DNA of 63,760 nt from Bacillota bacterium (GTDB taxonomy: Bacteria > Bacillota > Bacilli > Alicyclobacillales > SLC66), in the NCBI GenBank assembly GCA_021846285.1, contig JAJZCB010000009.1:1-63760 (forward strand), given 5' to 3'. The notes beneath the pieces are model-generated. The model made no database searches. It saw only the letters and a program-made list of their open reading frames with translations, and was not told the DNA's origin. Positions 41,933 through 52,387 of the stretch are shown one piece after another. Position 1 is the first letter of the stretch; the number at the start of each line of letters is the position of its first letter. A program made the translations under genes and the position numbers.

Positions 41933-44869
41933 TTACGTCAATGGCGCCGCCTGAGCCGTCAATACATAGCTGCCCGCGGTGCCATTGACGTAATACAACA
42001 TCATTTCACTTGCCCCGGCAGGAACCTGGATGGAGGTGATATTCGCGCCATCCTGCGTCAGCCTGAAGGCGCCGCCCTTGCCGCCGTCACTCAGGTTCAG
42101 ACTCAGCGGCTGCTGACCCTGCACTACAGGATTCCCCTCGATATCGACCGGTTTCACCCACAGTAGAATCGGCGTGTTCGCCTGAACCACGAGCGGATTT
42201 GTGGCATTGATGATCCCGGCGCTGCTAAAGAGAGCGGCCCCGACAGCCGGACCCGGAACAATATCCATGGATCCAGTGCCAGTCAACGTCGTTGAACCCA
42301 CACTGAGATCGGTCACCTGTACAGTCGCGTACCCTTCCGCGGCTGCCGTCGCTGTGAAGGTTGTCTGACCGGACGAGGGAAGCGTCACGGTGTACACACC
42401 GGGCGTAGTCGTCGCCGTAAGTCCGACGGGATTGCCCAGGCCGGCCGGCAACGTCACTTGCAGCACATCGCCGTTCGGGCTGGCATTGCCAAACGCGTCT
42501 GTAGCGCTGAGCGTCACCGTGACAGTGTCGCCAGCCTGAGCGTACCCCGTGCTGTGCAGATAGTTCGGATTGTTGCTCGCAAGCGAAGCGGTGTCTTGCA
42601 GACCAACGTGAATCTGAGTCGGCACTTGCGCGACCATCTTCACGTAAACGGGAGCCACCGTCGTGCTGATCCCGTTGACCTGCGTTACGCTGATCGTCCA
42701 CGCGTCGCCAACCATGTGACTGCCAACGAACGGAACGCTGATGACACCGTTGGCTCCAGTGACTGCCGTATACTGGCCGCTCGAAGATCCGCCCAGAGTC
42801 GCGGCGTCCTGTCCAGAGCGCTCAGCGACCGAGAAGGTCACCGGAAGCCCGGCGGTGTTAACCGCATTGCCATAGGCGTCCTGCAATTCCGCCTGAATGT
42901 TCATGGCGTCGTTTTGAATGGGCAGATCCACCGAGGCGCTCGGGGAGATGAAGACCACTTTGGCGGCAGATCCAGCCGTCACCTGGAAGTTCACCGCACC
43001 CGCAGCCAGATTGTCGCTGGACGCTACTTTCAGCGTATAATTGCCTGCCGCGGTTCCCGAAACGACCACTTGACTGCCCGTAACAGCCGCTGTGACTCCC
43101 GACGTGATTTGCGTGTTCCCCTGCCAAACAGCAGCGGTGAACGTGGGGTTGCTCGTATCTGTCACCGTGTTGCCGTTGGAGTCCACAGTGGTGATGTCAA
43201 AAACTCCACCGGACGAACCTGCCGCAAACACGCTGCTGGAGTTCTTGTCCGCAGCCACCTTAATGGCTGCGGGACTTCCCACGACGATCGACTGAATGGT
43301 GGCGGAACCCGAGGTGAGACCAGGCGATGTCGCGGTAATGACAATGGCCCCCGAAGCCCCCTGTTCCGAAGTCACACTGCCGGTAACCCCTGCGTTCACA
43401 CTGCCGTTCCCCACATATGCCGTTGAGGATTGAGTCGTCGAGGACAGTTGGCCTACGCCTGTGACGGTGAGATTGACCAGGTATGCGTTGCTCAGCATCG
43501 GCACACCCGCCTGATCCAGCACCTGTACGGTAAACGCAGCTGTACTCGGCGTGTTGTTTTCTACGGTTGGAGCGGTCGGTGTCACGGAGATCGATGTGGC
43601 GACCTGCTGTGTCTGGGCCATGGTCAGATTGGCAGACAGAGCTCCTCCGTTATTCGTAACCGGCGTCGTTGTTCCAGACTGAACCAGGTTATCGGCCGTA
43701 ATGGCGTCCGTCGTACCCGGAGTAGCCGTCGCTTTCACCTGAATGGTTGCCACTCCGTTGGTCACCGGCACTCCGGTCACGTCGTTGGAAGGCGCGCCGT
43801 TCGCATTGACCAGTTGGCCATTCGTGTCCTTGAATTCGATTGTGCCGTTAAAGTTGGTCACCGGATTGCCGTTTGCATCGACGACAGCCGCAGTAATCGT
43901 ATCCGTCGATGCACCGTCAGCCACTAACGACGGCGTCGCAGCGCTCAGTTTCAACGCGGCGGGCGCTCCCGGTACAACCACCTCCAGCGCCGCCGAACTG
44001 ACATTATCCACGGTCGCTGTAATGATATAGGTTCCCGGCGCGGTTACAACCAACTGGCCATTCGAACTGACAAACGCGCCCGAACTGCTCGTAGCGCCGC
44101 TGCCGCTGACATTGTAGGAAATCTGTGAAGAGTTCACGTTCACGATGTTGCCGCTCGCATCCTTGGCCACCACCGTCAACTGCTCGGCGGTATTGGACGC
44201 CAGCGACGTTCCGCCACTCAATGTGACTGACGCCACTGTCGGCGTCTGGGTAATCGAACCCCCATTTTTAACGTAAGACAGAATGTTGTAGAGCACAACC
44301 GCCGCGCTGGCGCGGTTTAGATAAATCTGGTTTTGTGAAGACGGAATGCCCTGAAACAGCCCAATCGACTTGGCATAAGCCAGCGGCGCCGCTCCACCGG
44401 TTGAAGTCAGTTTGCCGGCCTTCTCCATGGCGGCCACGAAAAATGAGGCGGCGTCACCCCAGGATGCCTGGTAGTTTTCATTAAAGGCGCCGCCCACTTT
44501 GACGCCAATCCAGTTCGGTACGATCCACCCTGCCGCCTCGGCCGGGCCCACATAGTTGTAATCCCAGTTTTTCGGCGGAATATCCGAAAAATACTGTTTG
44601 TGCGCACCCGGTTTGACACCAGTGGCGGCCTCGACAACGTTCATGAAATAGGCCAGAAACTGTCCACGCGTAACCAGTTGATTCGGCCGAAACTGACCGT
44701 CGCTGTACCCGTGTATATAACCCTGCTGCGACAGGGCTATGATATCCTGCTCCGCGAAGTTCCCGTTTATATCTGTGTACGAGACTGCGCCCGACGCGGC
44801 AAACGCTGCCGGCGCAATGGCGCCTACCACCAATGCGGCCGCAGCCAGACTCGTCAGCATTCGTTTCAA
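41933..44869 (-). CDS. SLH-anchored surface (S-layer-like) protein with Ig-like repeats
   Basis: A 978-residue exported protein. A signal peptide (about 1-25, ending AAFAAS) is followed by three SLH domains (about 28-200; for example GYSDGQFRPNQLVTRGQ, YFSDIPPKNWDYNYVGPAE, NRASAAVVLYNIL) which bind secondary wall polymer. The rest is a series of beta-sandwich Big_1/invasin-like repeats (LTVVAKDASGNIV, ITAAVVDANGNPVT, VTLSATDAFGNAS). A long leader, strong GGAGGGGG site, TTG start and long 3' hairpin suggest high expression, so it may be the main S-layer protein. Confidence 0.88.
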   Translation of the reverse strand: MKRMLTSLAAAALVVGAIAPAAFAASGAVSYTDINGNFAEQDIIALSQQGYIHGYSDGQFRPNQLVTRGQFLAYFMNVVEAATGVKPGAHKQYFSDIPPKNWDYNYVGPAEAAGWIVPNWIGVKVGGAFNENYQASWGDAASFFVAAMEKAGKLTSTGGAAPLAYAKSIGLFQGIPSSQNQIYLNRASAAVVLYNILSYVKNGGSITQTPTVASVTLSGGTSLASNTAEQLTVVAKDASGNIVNVNSSQISYNVSGSGATSSSGAFVSSNGQLVVTAPGTYIITATVDNVSSAALEVVVPGAPAALKLSAATPSLVADGASTDTITAAVVDANGNPVTNFNGTIEFKDTNGQLVNANGAPSNDVTGVPVTNGVATIQVKATATPGTTDAITADNLVQSGTTTPVTNNGGALSANLTMAQTQQVATSISVTPTAPTVENNTPSTAAFTVQVLDQAGVPMLSNAYLVNLTVTGVGQLSSTTQSSTAYVGNGSVNAGVTGSVTSEQGASGAIVITATSPGLTSGSATIQSIVVGSPAAIKVAADKNSSSVFAAGSSGGVFDITTVDSNGNTVTDTSNPTFTAAVWQGNTQITSGVTAAVTGSQVVVSGTAAGNYTLKVASSDNLAAGAVNFQVTAGSAAKVVFISPSASVDLPIQNDAMNIQAELQDAYGNAVNTAGLPVTFSVAERSGQDAATLGGSSSGQYTAVTGANGVISVPFVGSHMVGDAWTISVTQVNGISTTVAPVYVKMVAQVPTQIHVGLQDTASLASNNPNYLHSTGYAQAGDTVTVTLSATDAFGNASPNGDVLQVTLPAGLGNPVGLTATTTPGVYTVTLPSSGQTTFTATAAAEGYATVQVTDLSVGSTTLTGTGSMDIVPGPAVGAALFSSAGIINATNPLVVQANTPILLWVKPVDIEGNPVVQGQQPLSLNLSDGGKGGAFRLTQDGANITSIQVPAGASEMMLYYVNGTAGSYVLTAQAAPLT

Positions 44870-44948
44870 GACGGCTCCCCCTCCACTAACTGCGCCACTT
44901 TGCCGTGACTGTGCCTTGGCAAAGTCAGCAATCTATGTATCAGTCTCA

Positions 44949-44976
44949 AGTATAGCAGAAACCAGCCTGAATTTAA
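44949..44976 (-). promoter_or_regulatory. S-layer-like gene promoter
   Basis: Minus strand TTAAAT (44976-44971), 16-base spacer, TATACT (44954-44949), leaving a leader of about 75 bases. The -35 match is modest. Confidence 0.55.
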
Positions 44977-45080
44977 GAGCCCCTGTACGACAAAACAGAG
45001 ATTCTCAGGATCGTCGGACGTCTGCGCGCCCTGTTGAGTCGCGGTTTCTACCCGGAAACTACGAGATCGCTTGTGCCATC

Positions 45081-45148
45081 GCATGATCGTCTTCCTCATC
45101 AACTCGGATTTTCATGTTTTGCTGGTGATCGGAAGAAGACGATCATGC
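45081..45148. repeat. 14-bp inverted repeat with 40-base loop
   Basis: GCATGATCGTCTTC (45081-45094) and GAAGACGATCATGC (45135-45148). It lies after the stop of the secreted-protein gene at 45.2 kb and before the S-layer promoter. It may terminate the upstream gene or be a regulatory hairpin. Nothing else is seen in 44977-45192. Confidence 0.7.
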
Positions 45149-45192
45149 GGGTCTAACACCGGGTTCTGACTGACGATCGCTGAGTTTTGGTC

Positions 45193-45915
45193 TTACCTCG
45201 CTTTAAAAGTGACAGTGGTTGGTCGCAGCTTTAAGAGATTCTGCAACTGAACGTTCATCTGCTGCAGCTCCAACCCCCATTCCTGCTCCATGGCAAGCCG
45301 CGCGCGATCCTCCAGAAGCGCCTGCTGCTGATCAGCGCCCATCCGAGACGCGACGTGGTCCCTTGCGCTTGCGCCCAAGAGACTTAGGTCATGGTTCATG
45401 AGCAGGGAGGTTTGGGAGACGCTGTGCGAAAACATGGCATTGACTGACTGCGATGTCCGGAACAAAACAGTGGCTTTTTGAAGCCAAAACCCGCTCAGCT
45501 TCAGAGACGCCATGGTGGATTCCGGCTGTGGATGCGGTCCGGATCCCGAGCGGGCGAGCATCTGAAGATATTGCTCGAAGATCTGATACTCATAAGCGAT
45601 GGAAGTTTTGGTTCCCGGAGCGCCTGTACGCGCATACACGGAATTGGTCGCCCCCACATGTGTGCTGTGAATGGCCGCAAGCAAATTTCCTCTCGTTTCC
45701 GCCACGAAGTCCTGTTGCAGTCTGCCCTGCAGAGCTTCAGCCGCGCGAACGCGGGTGAACGCCTTGACGCACTGCGCGTTGATCGCGTGCAATTCCGCAT
45801 TAAACACTGCCATCGTCTCCGGATGAACGTATGCAGTGGCCGCGTCTGCCCGAGGCGTTATCATCACTGCCCCGGCTATAACTATAGCCCCTGCCAGTCT
45901 GGTCATTCGCTTCAC
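45193..45915 (-). CDS. secreted helical protein of unknown function
   Basis: A 240-residue exported protein. GTG 45915 with AGGGGG nine bases upstream gives a normal signal peptide ending PRADAATA near residue 26. The mature part is predicted mainly helical (for example MASLKLSGFWLQKATVLF, MGADQQQALLEDRARLAM). I do not recognise it. It lies upstream of the S-layer-like gene on the same strand, separated by an inverted repeat. Confidence 0.7.
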   Translation of the reverse strand: MKRMTRLAGAIVIAGAVMITPRADAATAYVHPETMAVFNAELHAINAQCVKAFTRVRAAEALQGRLQQDFVAETRGNLLAAIHSTHVGATNSVYARTGAPGTKTSIAYEYQIFEQYLQMLARSGSGPHPQPESTMASLKLSGFWLQKATVLFRTSQSVNAMFSHSVSQTSLLMNHDLSLLGASARDHVASRMGADQQQALLEDRARLAMEQEWGLELQQMNVQLQNLLKLRPTTVTFKAR

Positions 45916-46005
45916 GATCAGAATCCCCCTCTCAATCGCTCTGTATGTTAGCCAGCCATGATTGCAGGGTTCGAGAATCACAGCATTTTTGTGAGGGTCC
46001 GGGTC

Positions 46006-46983
<978 letters not shown>

Positions 46984-47106
46984 CTATTTCACCCCAAATA
47001 TTCATCGTCCTATCGGCCTATGCACTTTTATCCACTGTCGCCAGTGGTAGGGTGCACAATTTCTCCCCATCCTCCATATACATGATACGTCGTATGACCG
47101 GACCTA

Positions 47107-49044
47107 TCAAATTTTTTTCAGTTTCCGATAGAGCGTGTTGCGGCCTATTCCAAGCAGTTTTGCCGCCTGAGAGATGTTGCCGTCCGTTTCCCTCATCGCA
47201 TCGAGCACAGCCTGAACCTCTACCTGCCGAAGTCGCTGGCGATCGACCTGCGTTTCCGGAGGCGTTTCCAGATGCGGCTGCTGCTGCGGTTGCGTTGCTT
47301 GCTTCGACGCCATGCGGGCTGGGAAGTGCTGCGCGCGCAGGGTGTTGTCCACCGCAAGAAAAGCCGCTTGGCGCAATACTGTCTCGAGCTCACGGACGTT
47401 TCCGGGCCAATCGTACTGTTGCAGCAGCCTGTGGGCGTCTGGAGCGAGCAGCAACGGATGTTTCTGAAGTTCCTCTCCAATCACCGCCAGAAAATGAGAA
47501 GCCAAGTCCATCAGGTCAGCGCGCGCGCGCAGCGGCGGCAGCGCGATCTGTATCCCTTGCAGGCGAAAAAACAGATCCTGGCGAAAATGTCCCGCTTGCG
47601 CTTCTTGCCACAAATCCTTGTGTGTCGCTCCAATAATCCGTATATCCACAGGAACCGGCTTTGTTCCGCCCACCCGCACAATCGTCCGTTCCTGAAGCAC
47701 CCGCAACAGAGCCGTCTGCATGTCGGATGGCATTTCGGCAATTTCGTCCAAAAACAGGGTTCCTTCATGCGCCAATTCAATTTTTCCCGGTTGCCCGGAT
47801 GCTTTGGCGCCGGTAAACGAACCTGCCTCATAGCCGAAAAGCTCGCTCTCCATCAGCGACTTTGAGACCACGCTGCAGTTGATCGCAATAAACGCTTGTT
47901 TCCCTCGCGGACTGGCATGATGCATCGCCTGACTGACCATTTCTTTGCCTGTTCCCGTTTCGCCGGTAATCAGCACATTGTAATCGGTCACGGCCGCCCG
48001 GCGCGCCAACTGCAACGCCGCTGCGAGATTGGCGTCGCCAGCGCAGATGTCTGAAAAGCTGTATCTCGTCGACCAAGCGGTTTGAGGGTTCGAGGGTTGA
48101 GAATGGGCGGATTGTGAATTGGTTTTTTGAGATTCGTGTTTTGTACGCACGGAACTGCTGAACGCCACGACGGGATCGCGTCGATCCAGAAACACCTCTG
48201 CATGCCACGTGGCAGTGTGGTCTCCAGAGCTGCGCACGGATACTTCCTGAGCCAAATGTCGCGAAGTCCGTGCGAGCAGCGGTTGGCACCCCATCAGCAG
48301 ATCTGACAGCAAAACAGGGCGGCGAAACGATTCCTGAATACCCAGAACCATACGCGCCTCACGATTGGCGCCAACGAGGACGCCGTCCTCATCCACCGCC
48401 AGCAGCGCCTGATGCTGACCATGATCGTTTGCGTCCGACGACAGCGACACGATGAGGTGACTGCCCACATCGCCAATAATCATCCAGTCCTCGATATTTC
48501 GGGCCACCACATCCACCATCGCAAGGATGGAGGGATGGTATTGCTCATGGTAGCCGCTGATATCCAGAACTGCCGTCAATCGTCCCGCCTTATCGAAGAT
48601 GGGGGCCGCTGCACAGCACAAAAACTGATTCTGGACGCAGAAGTGTTCTTGACCGACAATCGCAATCGGCTTTTGTTCTACAATAACCGTGCCGATGGCG
48701 TTGGTTCCTTTCACCTGTTCCGTCCAACAGGCTCCTTTCATCAGATGGATTCTATCGGCTGAGCTTAAAAATGCGGGATCGCCGATACTTTCCAGGATAT
48801 ATCCGTTCGTGTCCGCCACAATCACGGACGACTGGGTGTGTCGAATCCAGGTGTACAGCCGCATCAGCGAAGGTTCCATCTGCTGGAGCAGCGACTGCTT
48901 CTCCTGTCGGTGCTGCCGCAGCATGCCCGCGTCGAGAATGGCGGCGTCGCGGTTCTCCAGCGGGTCCACGCCGTATGCGCTGCTGCGTTCCCACGACGAT
49001 TGCAGGAAAGGGCTCGTGAATTCCGATTTCATTTCCTCTGTCAC
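47107..49044 (-). CDS. AcoR-type sigma-54-dependent activator
   Basis: A 645-residue bacterial enhancer-binding protein. A GAF sensor (about 50-200, SVIVADTNGYILESIGDPAF in part) and a PAS-like part precede the AAA+ domain with Walker A GETGTGKEM, the sigma-54 contact loop ESELFGYEAGSFTGA (GSFTGA in place of GAFTGA), Walker B GTLFLDEIAEM and the R-finger region. The C-terminal Fis-type HTH reads GNISQAAKLLGIGRNTLYRK. It is divergent from an aldehyde dehydrogenase with a perfect sigma-54 promoter, so it very likely activates that gene in response to an aldehyde, alcohol or acetoin-like signal. Confidence 0.93.
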   Translation of the reverse strand: MTEEMKSEFTSPFLQSSWERSSAYGVDPLENRDAAILDAGMLRQHRQEKQSLLQQMEPSLMRLYTWIRHTQSSVIVADTNGYILESIGDPAFLSSADRIHLMKGACWTEQVKGTNAIGTVIVEQKPIAIVGQEHFCVQNQFLCCAAAPIFDKAGRLTAVLDISGYHEQYHPSILAMVDVVARNIEDWMIIGDVGSHLIVSLSSDANDHGQHQALLAVDEDGVLVGANREARMVLGIQESFRRPVLLSDLLMGCQPLLARTSRHLAQEVSVRSSGDHTATWHAEVFLDRRDPVVAFSSSVRTKHESQKTNSQSAHSQPSNPQTAWSTRYSFSDICAGDANLAAALQLARRAAVTDYNVLITGETGTGKEMVSQAMHHASPRGKQAFIAINCSVVSKSLMESELFGYEAGSFTGAKASGQPGKIELAHEGTLFLDEIAEMPSDMQTALLRVLQERTIVRVGGTKPVPVDIRIIGATHKDLWQEAQAGHFRQDLFFRLQGIQIALPPLRARADLMDLASHFLAVIGEELQKHPLLLAPDAHRLLQQYDWPGNVRELETVLRQAAFLAVDNTLRAQHFPARMASKQATQPQQQPHLETPPETQVDRQRLRQVEVQAVLDAMRETDGNISQAAKLLGIGRNTLYRKLKKI

Positions 49045-49134
49045 CTCGCCAACAATTGGTACATCGTGCTCGAAATGCGCTCATCGCGTGCCATCACATG
49101 CGCATCACGTGCTCATAACTCGCCGCGCTATGAC

Positions 49135-49171
49135 GGAACAGTTGTATCGGTTTGGAACACCTGTTGGAACA
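49135..49171 (+). promoter_or_regulatory. candidate activator-binding repeats
   Basis: GGAACA occurs at 49135, 49154 and 49166, the last within the palindrome CTGTT-GG-AACAG (49161-49172). They lie 45-80 bases upstream of the sigma-54 promoter, where an enhancer-binding protein would bind. Confidence 0.5.
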
Positions 49172-49213
49172 GCGTGAAAGAACCAAAACCAGGTCAGTAA
49201 GCGCTCTCATAGT

Positions 49214-49228
49214 TGGCACGAATATTGC
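49214..49228 (+). promoter_or_regulatory. sigma-54 promoter of the aldehyde dehydrogenase gene
   Basis: TGGCACG (49214-49220), four bases, TTGC (49225-49228): a perfect -24/-12 element with the invariant GG and GC. It lies about 65 bases upstream of the start codon. Confidence 0.9.
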
Positions 49229-49294
49229 GTATCTATTAATTGCAATATCTATCAAGAGTGCAGACACCATTAATCGAAGAGGAGGAATTTTCGG

Positions 49295-50815
49295 ATGATT
49301 TACGAACAACCGGGGCAGCCCGGCAGCAAGGTGACTTTTAAGTCGAGATACAACAATTATATCAACGGTGAGTGGACGGCGCCAGTCAGGGGGAACTACT
49401 TTGAAAACCCGTCGCCCGTCAACGGCAAGGTGTTTTGTGAAGTCGCGAGATCGACGGCGGAAGATATTGAACTGGCCATCGACGCCGGGCACAAGGCAAA
49501 AGACGCATGGGGTCGGACCTCGGTGACACAGCGGTCGCTGATCCTCAACCGGATCGCCGACAGAATGGAAGAAAATTTGGAAGTACTTGCAGTCGCGGAG
49601 ACTTGGGATAATGGAAAACCGATTCGCGAGACGTTGGCGGCGGATCTGCCTCTGGCCATTGATCACTTCCGTTATTTCGCAGGCGTCATTCGCGCTCAGG
49701 AGGGAAGTCTGGGCGAACTCAACGACGACACGGTCGCCTATCACTTTCATGAGCCGCTTGGTGTGGTGGGCCAAATTATTCCGTGGAATTTCCCGATTTT
49801 GATGGCGGTCTGGAAGCTGGCCCCGGCACTGGCCGCGGGCAACTGTGTGATATTGAAACCCGCAGAGCAAACGCCGGCGAGCATCATGGTGCTCATGGAA
49901 CTGATTGGCGACCTGCTGCCGCCGGGCGTGGTCAATGTGGTCAATGGATTCGGCGTGGAGGCGGGCAAACCTCTCGCCAGCAACAAGCGTATCGCGAAAA
50001 TCGCCTTCACCGGCGAGACGACGACTGGTCGGCTGATCATGCAGTATGCGTCCGAGAACATCATTCCCGTAAGCCTGGAACTCGGCGGCAAGTCGCCCAA
50101 TGTGTTCTTCGCCGACGTATTTGCACAAAATGACGATTTCGCCGACAAGGCCCTGGAGGGTTTTACGATGTTTGCCCTCAACCAGGGTGAAGTGTGCACC
50201 TGTCCTTCACGCGCGTTGATCCAGGAGAGTTTCTATGACGACTTTCTCCAGAAGGCCATCGAGCGCACCCGCAAGGTGAAACAGGGAAATCCGCTTGACC
50301 TGTCAACCATGATTGGCGCGCAGGCCTCCACCGAACAGATGGAGAAAATACTGACTTACATTGACCTCGGAAAACAGGAGAAAGCCAATCTGCTGACAGG
50401 CGGGGAGCGCAATTCCCTTCCGGGCGATCTGGCGGACGGCTATTACATTCAGCCGACGGTTTTTGCAGGCAATAACAAGATGCGCATTTTCCAGGAGGAG
50501 ATTTTCGGGCCCGTTCTCTCGGTCACAAGCTTCACCGACATGGCCGACGCGCTCAGCATCGCCAATGACACCCTCTACGGACTCGGCGCCGGGGTCTGGA
50601 CACGGGATATGAATACGGCCTATCGCATGGGCCGGGGCATTCAGGCGGGGCGCGTGTGGACCAACTGCTACCACGATTACCCTGCGCACGCGGCGTTTGG
50701 CGGATACAAGCAATCCGGCATCGGCAGGGAAACCCATAAGATGATGCTTGAACATTACCAACAGACGAAGAATTTGTTGGTCAGTTACAGCCCCAAAGCG
50801 CTCGGATTCTTCTAA
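49295..50815 (+). CDS. NAD-dependent aldehyde dehydrogenase (ExaC/AldB type)
   Basis: A 506-residue aldehyde dehydrogenase. It has [19 protein letters not shown] near 161-179, E262 in LELGGKSPN and the catalytic cysteine C301 in [11 protein letters not shown]. Acetaldehyde dehydrogenases of ethanol and acetoin metabolism share this form and the sigma-54/AcoR control seen here. A strong AGAGGAGGA site precedes ATG 49295. The DUF779 gene follows, an arrangement common for this enzyme. Confidence 0.95.
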   Translation: MIYEQPGQPGSKVTFKSRYNNYINGEWTAPVRGNYFENPSPVNGKVFCEVARSTAEDIELAIDAGHKAKDAWGRTSVTQRSLILNRIADRMEENLEVLAVAETWDNGKPIRETLAADLPLAIDHFRYFAGVIRAQEGSLGELNDDTVAYHFHEPLGVVGQIIPWNFPILMAVWKLAPALAAGNCVILKPAEQTPASIMVLMELIGDLLPPGVVNVVNGFGVEAGKPLASNKRIAKIAFTGETTTGRLIMQYASENIIPVSLELGGKSPNVFFADVFAQNDDFADKALEGFTMFALNQGEVCTCPSRALIQESFYDDFLQKAIERTRKVKQGNPLDLSTMIGAQASTEQMEKILTYIDLGKQEKANLLTGGERNSLPGDLADGYYIQPTVFAGNNKMRIFQEEIFGPVLSVTSFTDMADALSIANDTLYGLGAGVWTRDMNTAYRMGRGIQAGRVWTNCYHDYPAHAAFGGYKQSGIGRETHKMMLEHYQQTKNLLVSYSPKALGFF

Positions 50816-50867
50816 ATCAGTGAACTGCGAAAAAAACCGCTGAGTTCAGCGACCTAATCAGTGAACT
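50815..50867. repeat. 12-bp direct repeat after the aldehyde dehydrogenase gene
   Basis: AATCAGTGAACT occurs at 50815-50826 and 50856-50867. Between them TGAACTGCG and CGCTGAGTTCA can form a hairpin around an A-rich loop. It may be a processing or attenuation element between the two cotranscribed genes. Confidence 0.6.
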
Positions 50868-50925
50868 TCGTAAAGTACGGGTGGACCACTCGACAACATC
50901 GATCCAAAGGAGGCGACAGGGGAAG

Positions 50926-51294
50926 ATGGACACGCGCAAAGTCATCGCCACGGACAAGGCCATTGCGTTGATACAAAAACTGCAGGGTCTGCATGGACCC
51001 CTCATGTTCCATCAGTCGGGCGGCTGTTGTGACGGCAGCGCGCCGATGTGCTATCCGGCGGGCGAGTTTCGAGTCGGCGGTCAGGACGTCTTGCTCGGTG
51101 AAATCGGCGAGTGCCAGTTTTACATCGGCGCCGCGCAGTACGAATACTGGAAACACACGCAACTGGTGATCGACGCGATCCCAGGGCGCGGCGGCGGATT
51201 CTCCCTCGAAGCGCCGGAAGGGATGCGCTTTATCACAAGATCGCGCCCGTTCACAGACGAAGAGTCCGCGGCGCTCTGGCCGCTGGAATCTTAG
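50926..51294 (+). CDS. DUF779 family aldehyde dehydrogenase partner
   Basis: A 122-residue protein of the DUF779 family, often next to acetaldehyde dehydrogenase genes. It has the cysteine-rich segment HQSGGCCDGSAPMC near 27-40 and CQFYIGAAQYEYWKHTQ. The role is not established; linkage suggests helping or protecting the dehydrogenase. ATG 50926 is preferred, with AAAGGAGG and AGGGGAAG upstream. Confidence 0.88.
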   Translation: MDTRKVIATDKAIALIQKLQGLHGPLMFHQSGGCCDGSAPMCYPAGEFRVGGQDVLLGEIGECQFYIGAAQYEYWKHTQLVIDAIPGRGGGFSLEAPEGMRFITRSRPFTDEESAALWPLES

Positions 51295-51380
51295 GATTTT
51301 CTGCGCAGTCCACGCCGTTTGCGCAGGCTGGCACGTCCAGGGGAGCAGTGATAAACCTGATTCCGGCAGGCGTTCAGCGG

Positions 51381-51420
51381 CACATATAGTGTTTAACCAA
51401 TGCCTCAAACACTATATGTG
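51381..51420. repeat. 14-bp inverted repeat
   Basis: CACATATAGTGTTT (51381-51394) and AAACACTATATGTG (51407-51420) with a 12-base loop, 87 bases after the DUF779 stop. No T run follows. It may end the aldehyde dehydrogenase transcript or mark the edge of the accessory patch. The region 51421-51604 holds nothing else I can assign. Confidence 0.7.
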
Positions 51421-51604
51421 GAATTAGGTCGTCTGCACAGCGGACTTTGTCACTGCTCCGCCTGCTCCCCTCTCGAAGTTGCTCCGCCGCCCTGACTGCG
51501 CGCATGCCCGCGCCAGTCGACCGTCGGGGCGAACCCGGGAGGGGAGTTCTGTGTCCGTGTCCGTCTCCGCGTGTCGGTCGGAGCATCCCCGCTACAGACC
51601 GAGC

Positions 51605-52310
51605 ATGGCCACAGATTATCGAAATCTGCGATTGAATGAACTACCATTGAAGCGGATCAACATCCTGATCGGTCCAAACAATTCCGGGAAAACCAACTTG
51701 ATCGACGCGGTTGGATTCCTTTCACATGTATTGCTCAGCGAACGAAAACACTCTGGATTCTTGTCAGAAATAGCACTAAGAGGATGGCACAATATTTTGC
51801 GCCGCTCTTCGGATCGTCCTGCGCAGATCAATCTACGGAGACGAAGACCAATATGAAAGTTGGAAGTTGGAATTGTCGGACCAGGTGAATAAAGCTCTTG
51901 AACGAGAGACGAATACCGAGGTGCTATTTGCCTCACCAGAGATTGAGGCATGGTTCGTCGCTGATTGGGAAAACAGCTTTGGAAAGGAATACCGTACGCT
52001 ATCTCATCCACTGAAAAGCAAACTGAAAATCGAACAAGGAAGGAACTTCTGGAACTCGCCAGAGAGTTACGGCGGAGCACTGATCAACGGAAGCTGCGAG
52101 TTTAAGCTCAGCGAAACGATTCAACGTGCCCTTTCAGGTGCACCCAACAACCAGACTTTCAGATATTCCAAGAGGACCAACGGCGCAGCCATGCTAGGCC
52201 GCATTGAACCGGGCAATGTGGCGCACGTATGCCGTCTTTACTTCGCCCCCGTCTACCAGAAATTGAAGGGATTGAGAGACCAAGAATCGGACACTGTCCA
52301 TAGTCTATAA
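51605..52310 (+). pseudogene. remnant of an AAA ATPase fused to a DUF4276-like TOPRIM protein
   Basis: From ATG 51605 about 80 residues match the start of an AAA/SMC-like ATPase, with LPLKRINILIGPNNSGKTN as Walker A. Around 51830 the reading frame shifts, and the next frame continues ATPase-like for a few codons (YGDEDQYESWKLEL) and then becomes the C-terminal part of a DUF4276-type protein (FASPEIEAWFVADWE, YSKRTNGAAMLGRIEP). AAA plus DUF4276 pairs occur as putative defence modules. Here a deletion seems to have joined the ends of the two genes, so no function is expected. Confidence 0.7.
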
Positions 52311-52387
52311 TCGTCATTTGGATAGACAGTGACGAAAGGATGGCGAGAATACCCGCAATCCCATGCCGCAGTCAACCGAAATAACAG

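Noticed and set aside
42458-43426. 322-codon plus-strand frame opposite the S-layer-like gene
   Set aside because: Shadow of a GC-rich coding strand; the composition (many Arg and His) is typical of antisense frames.
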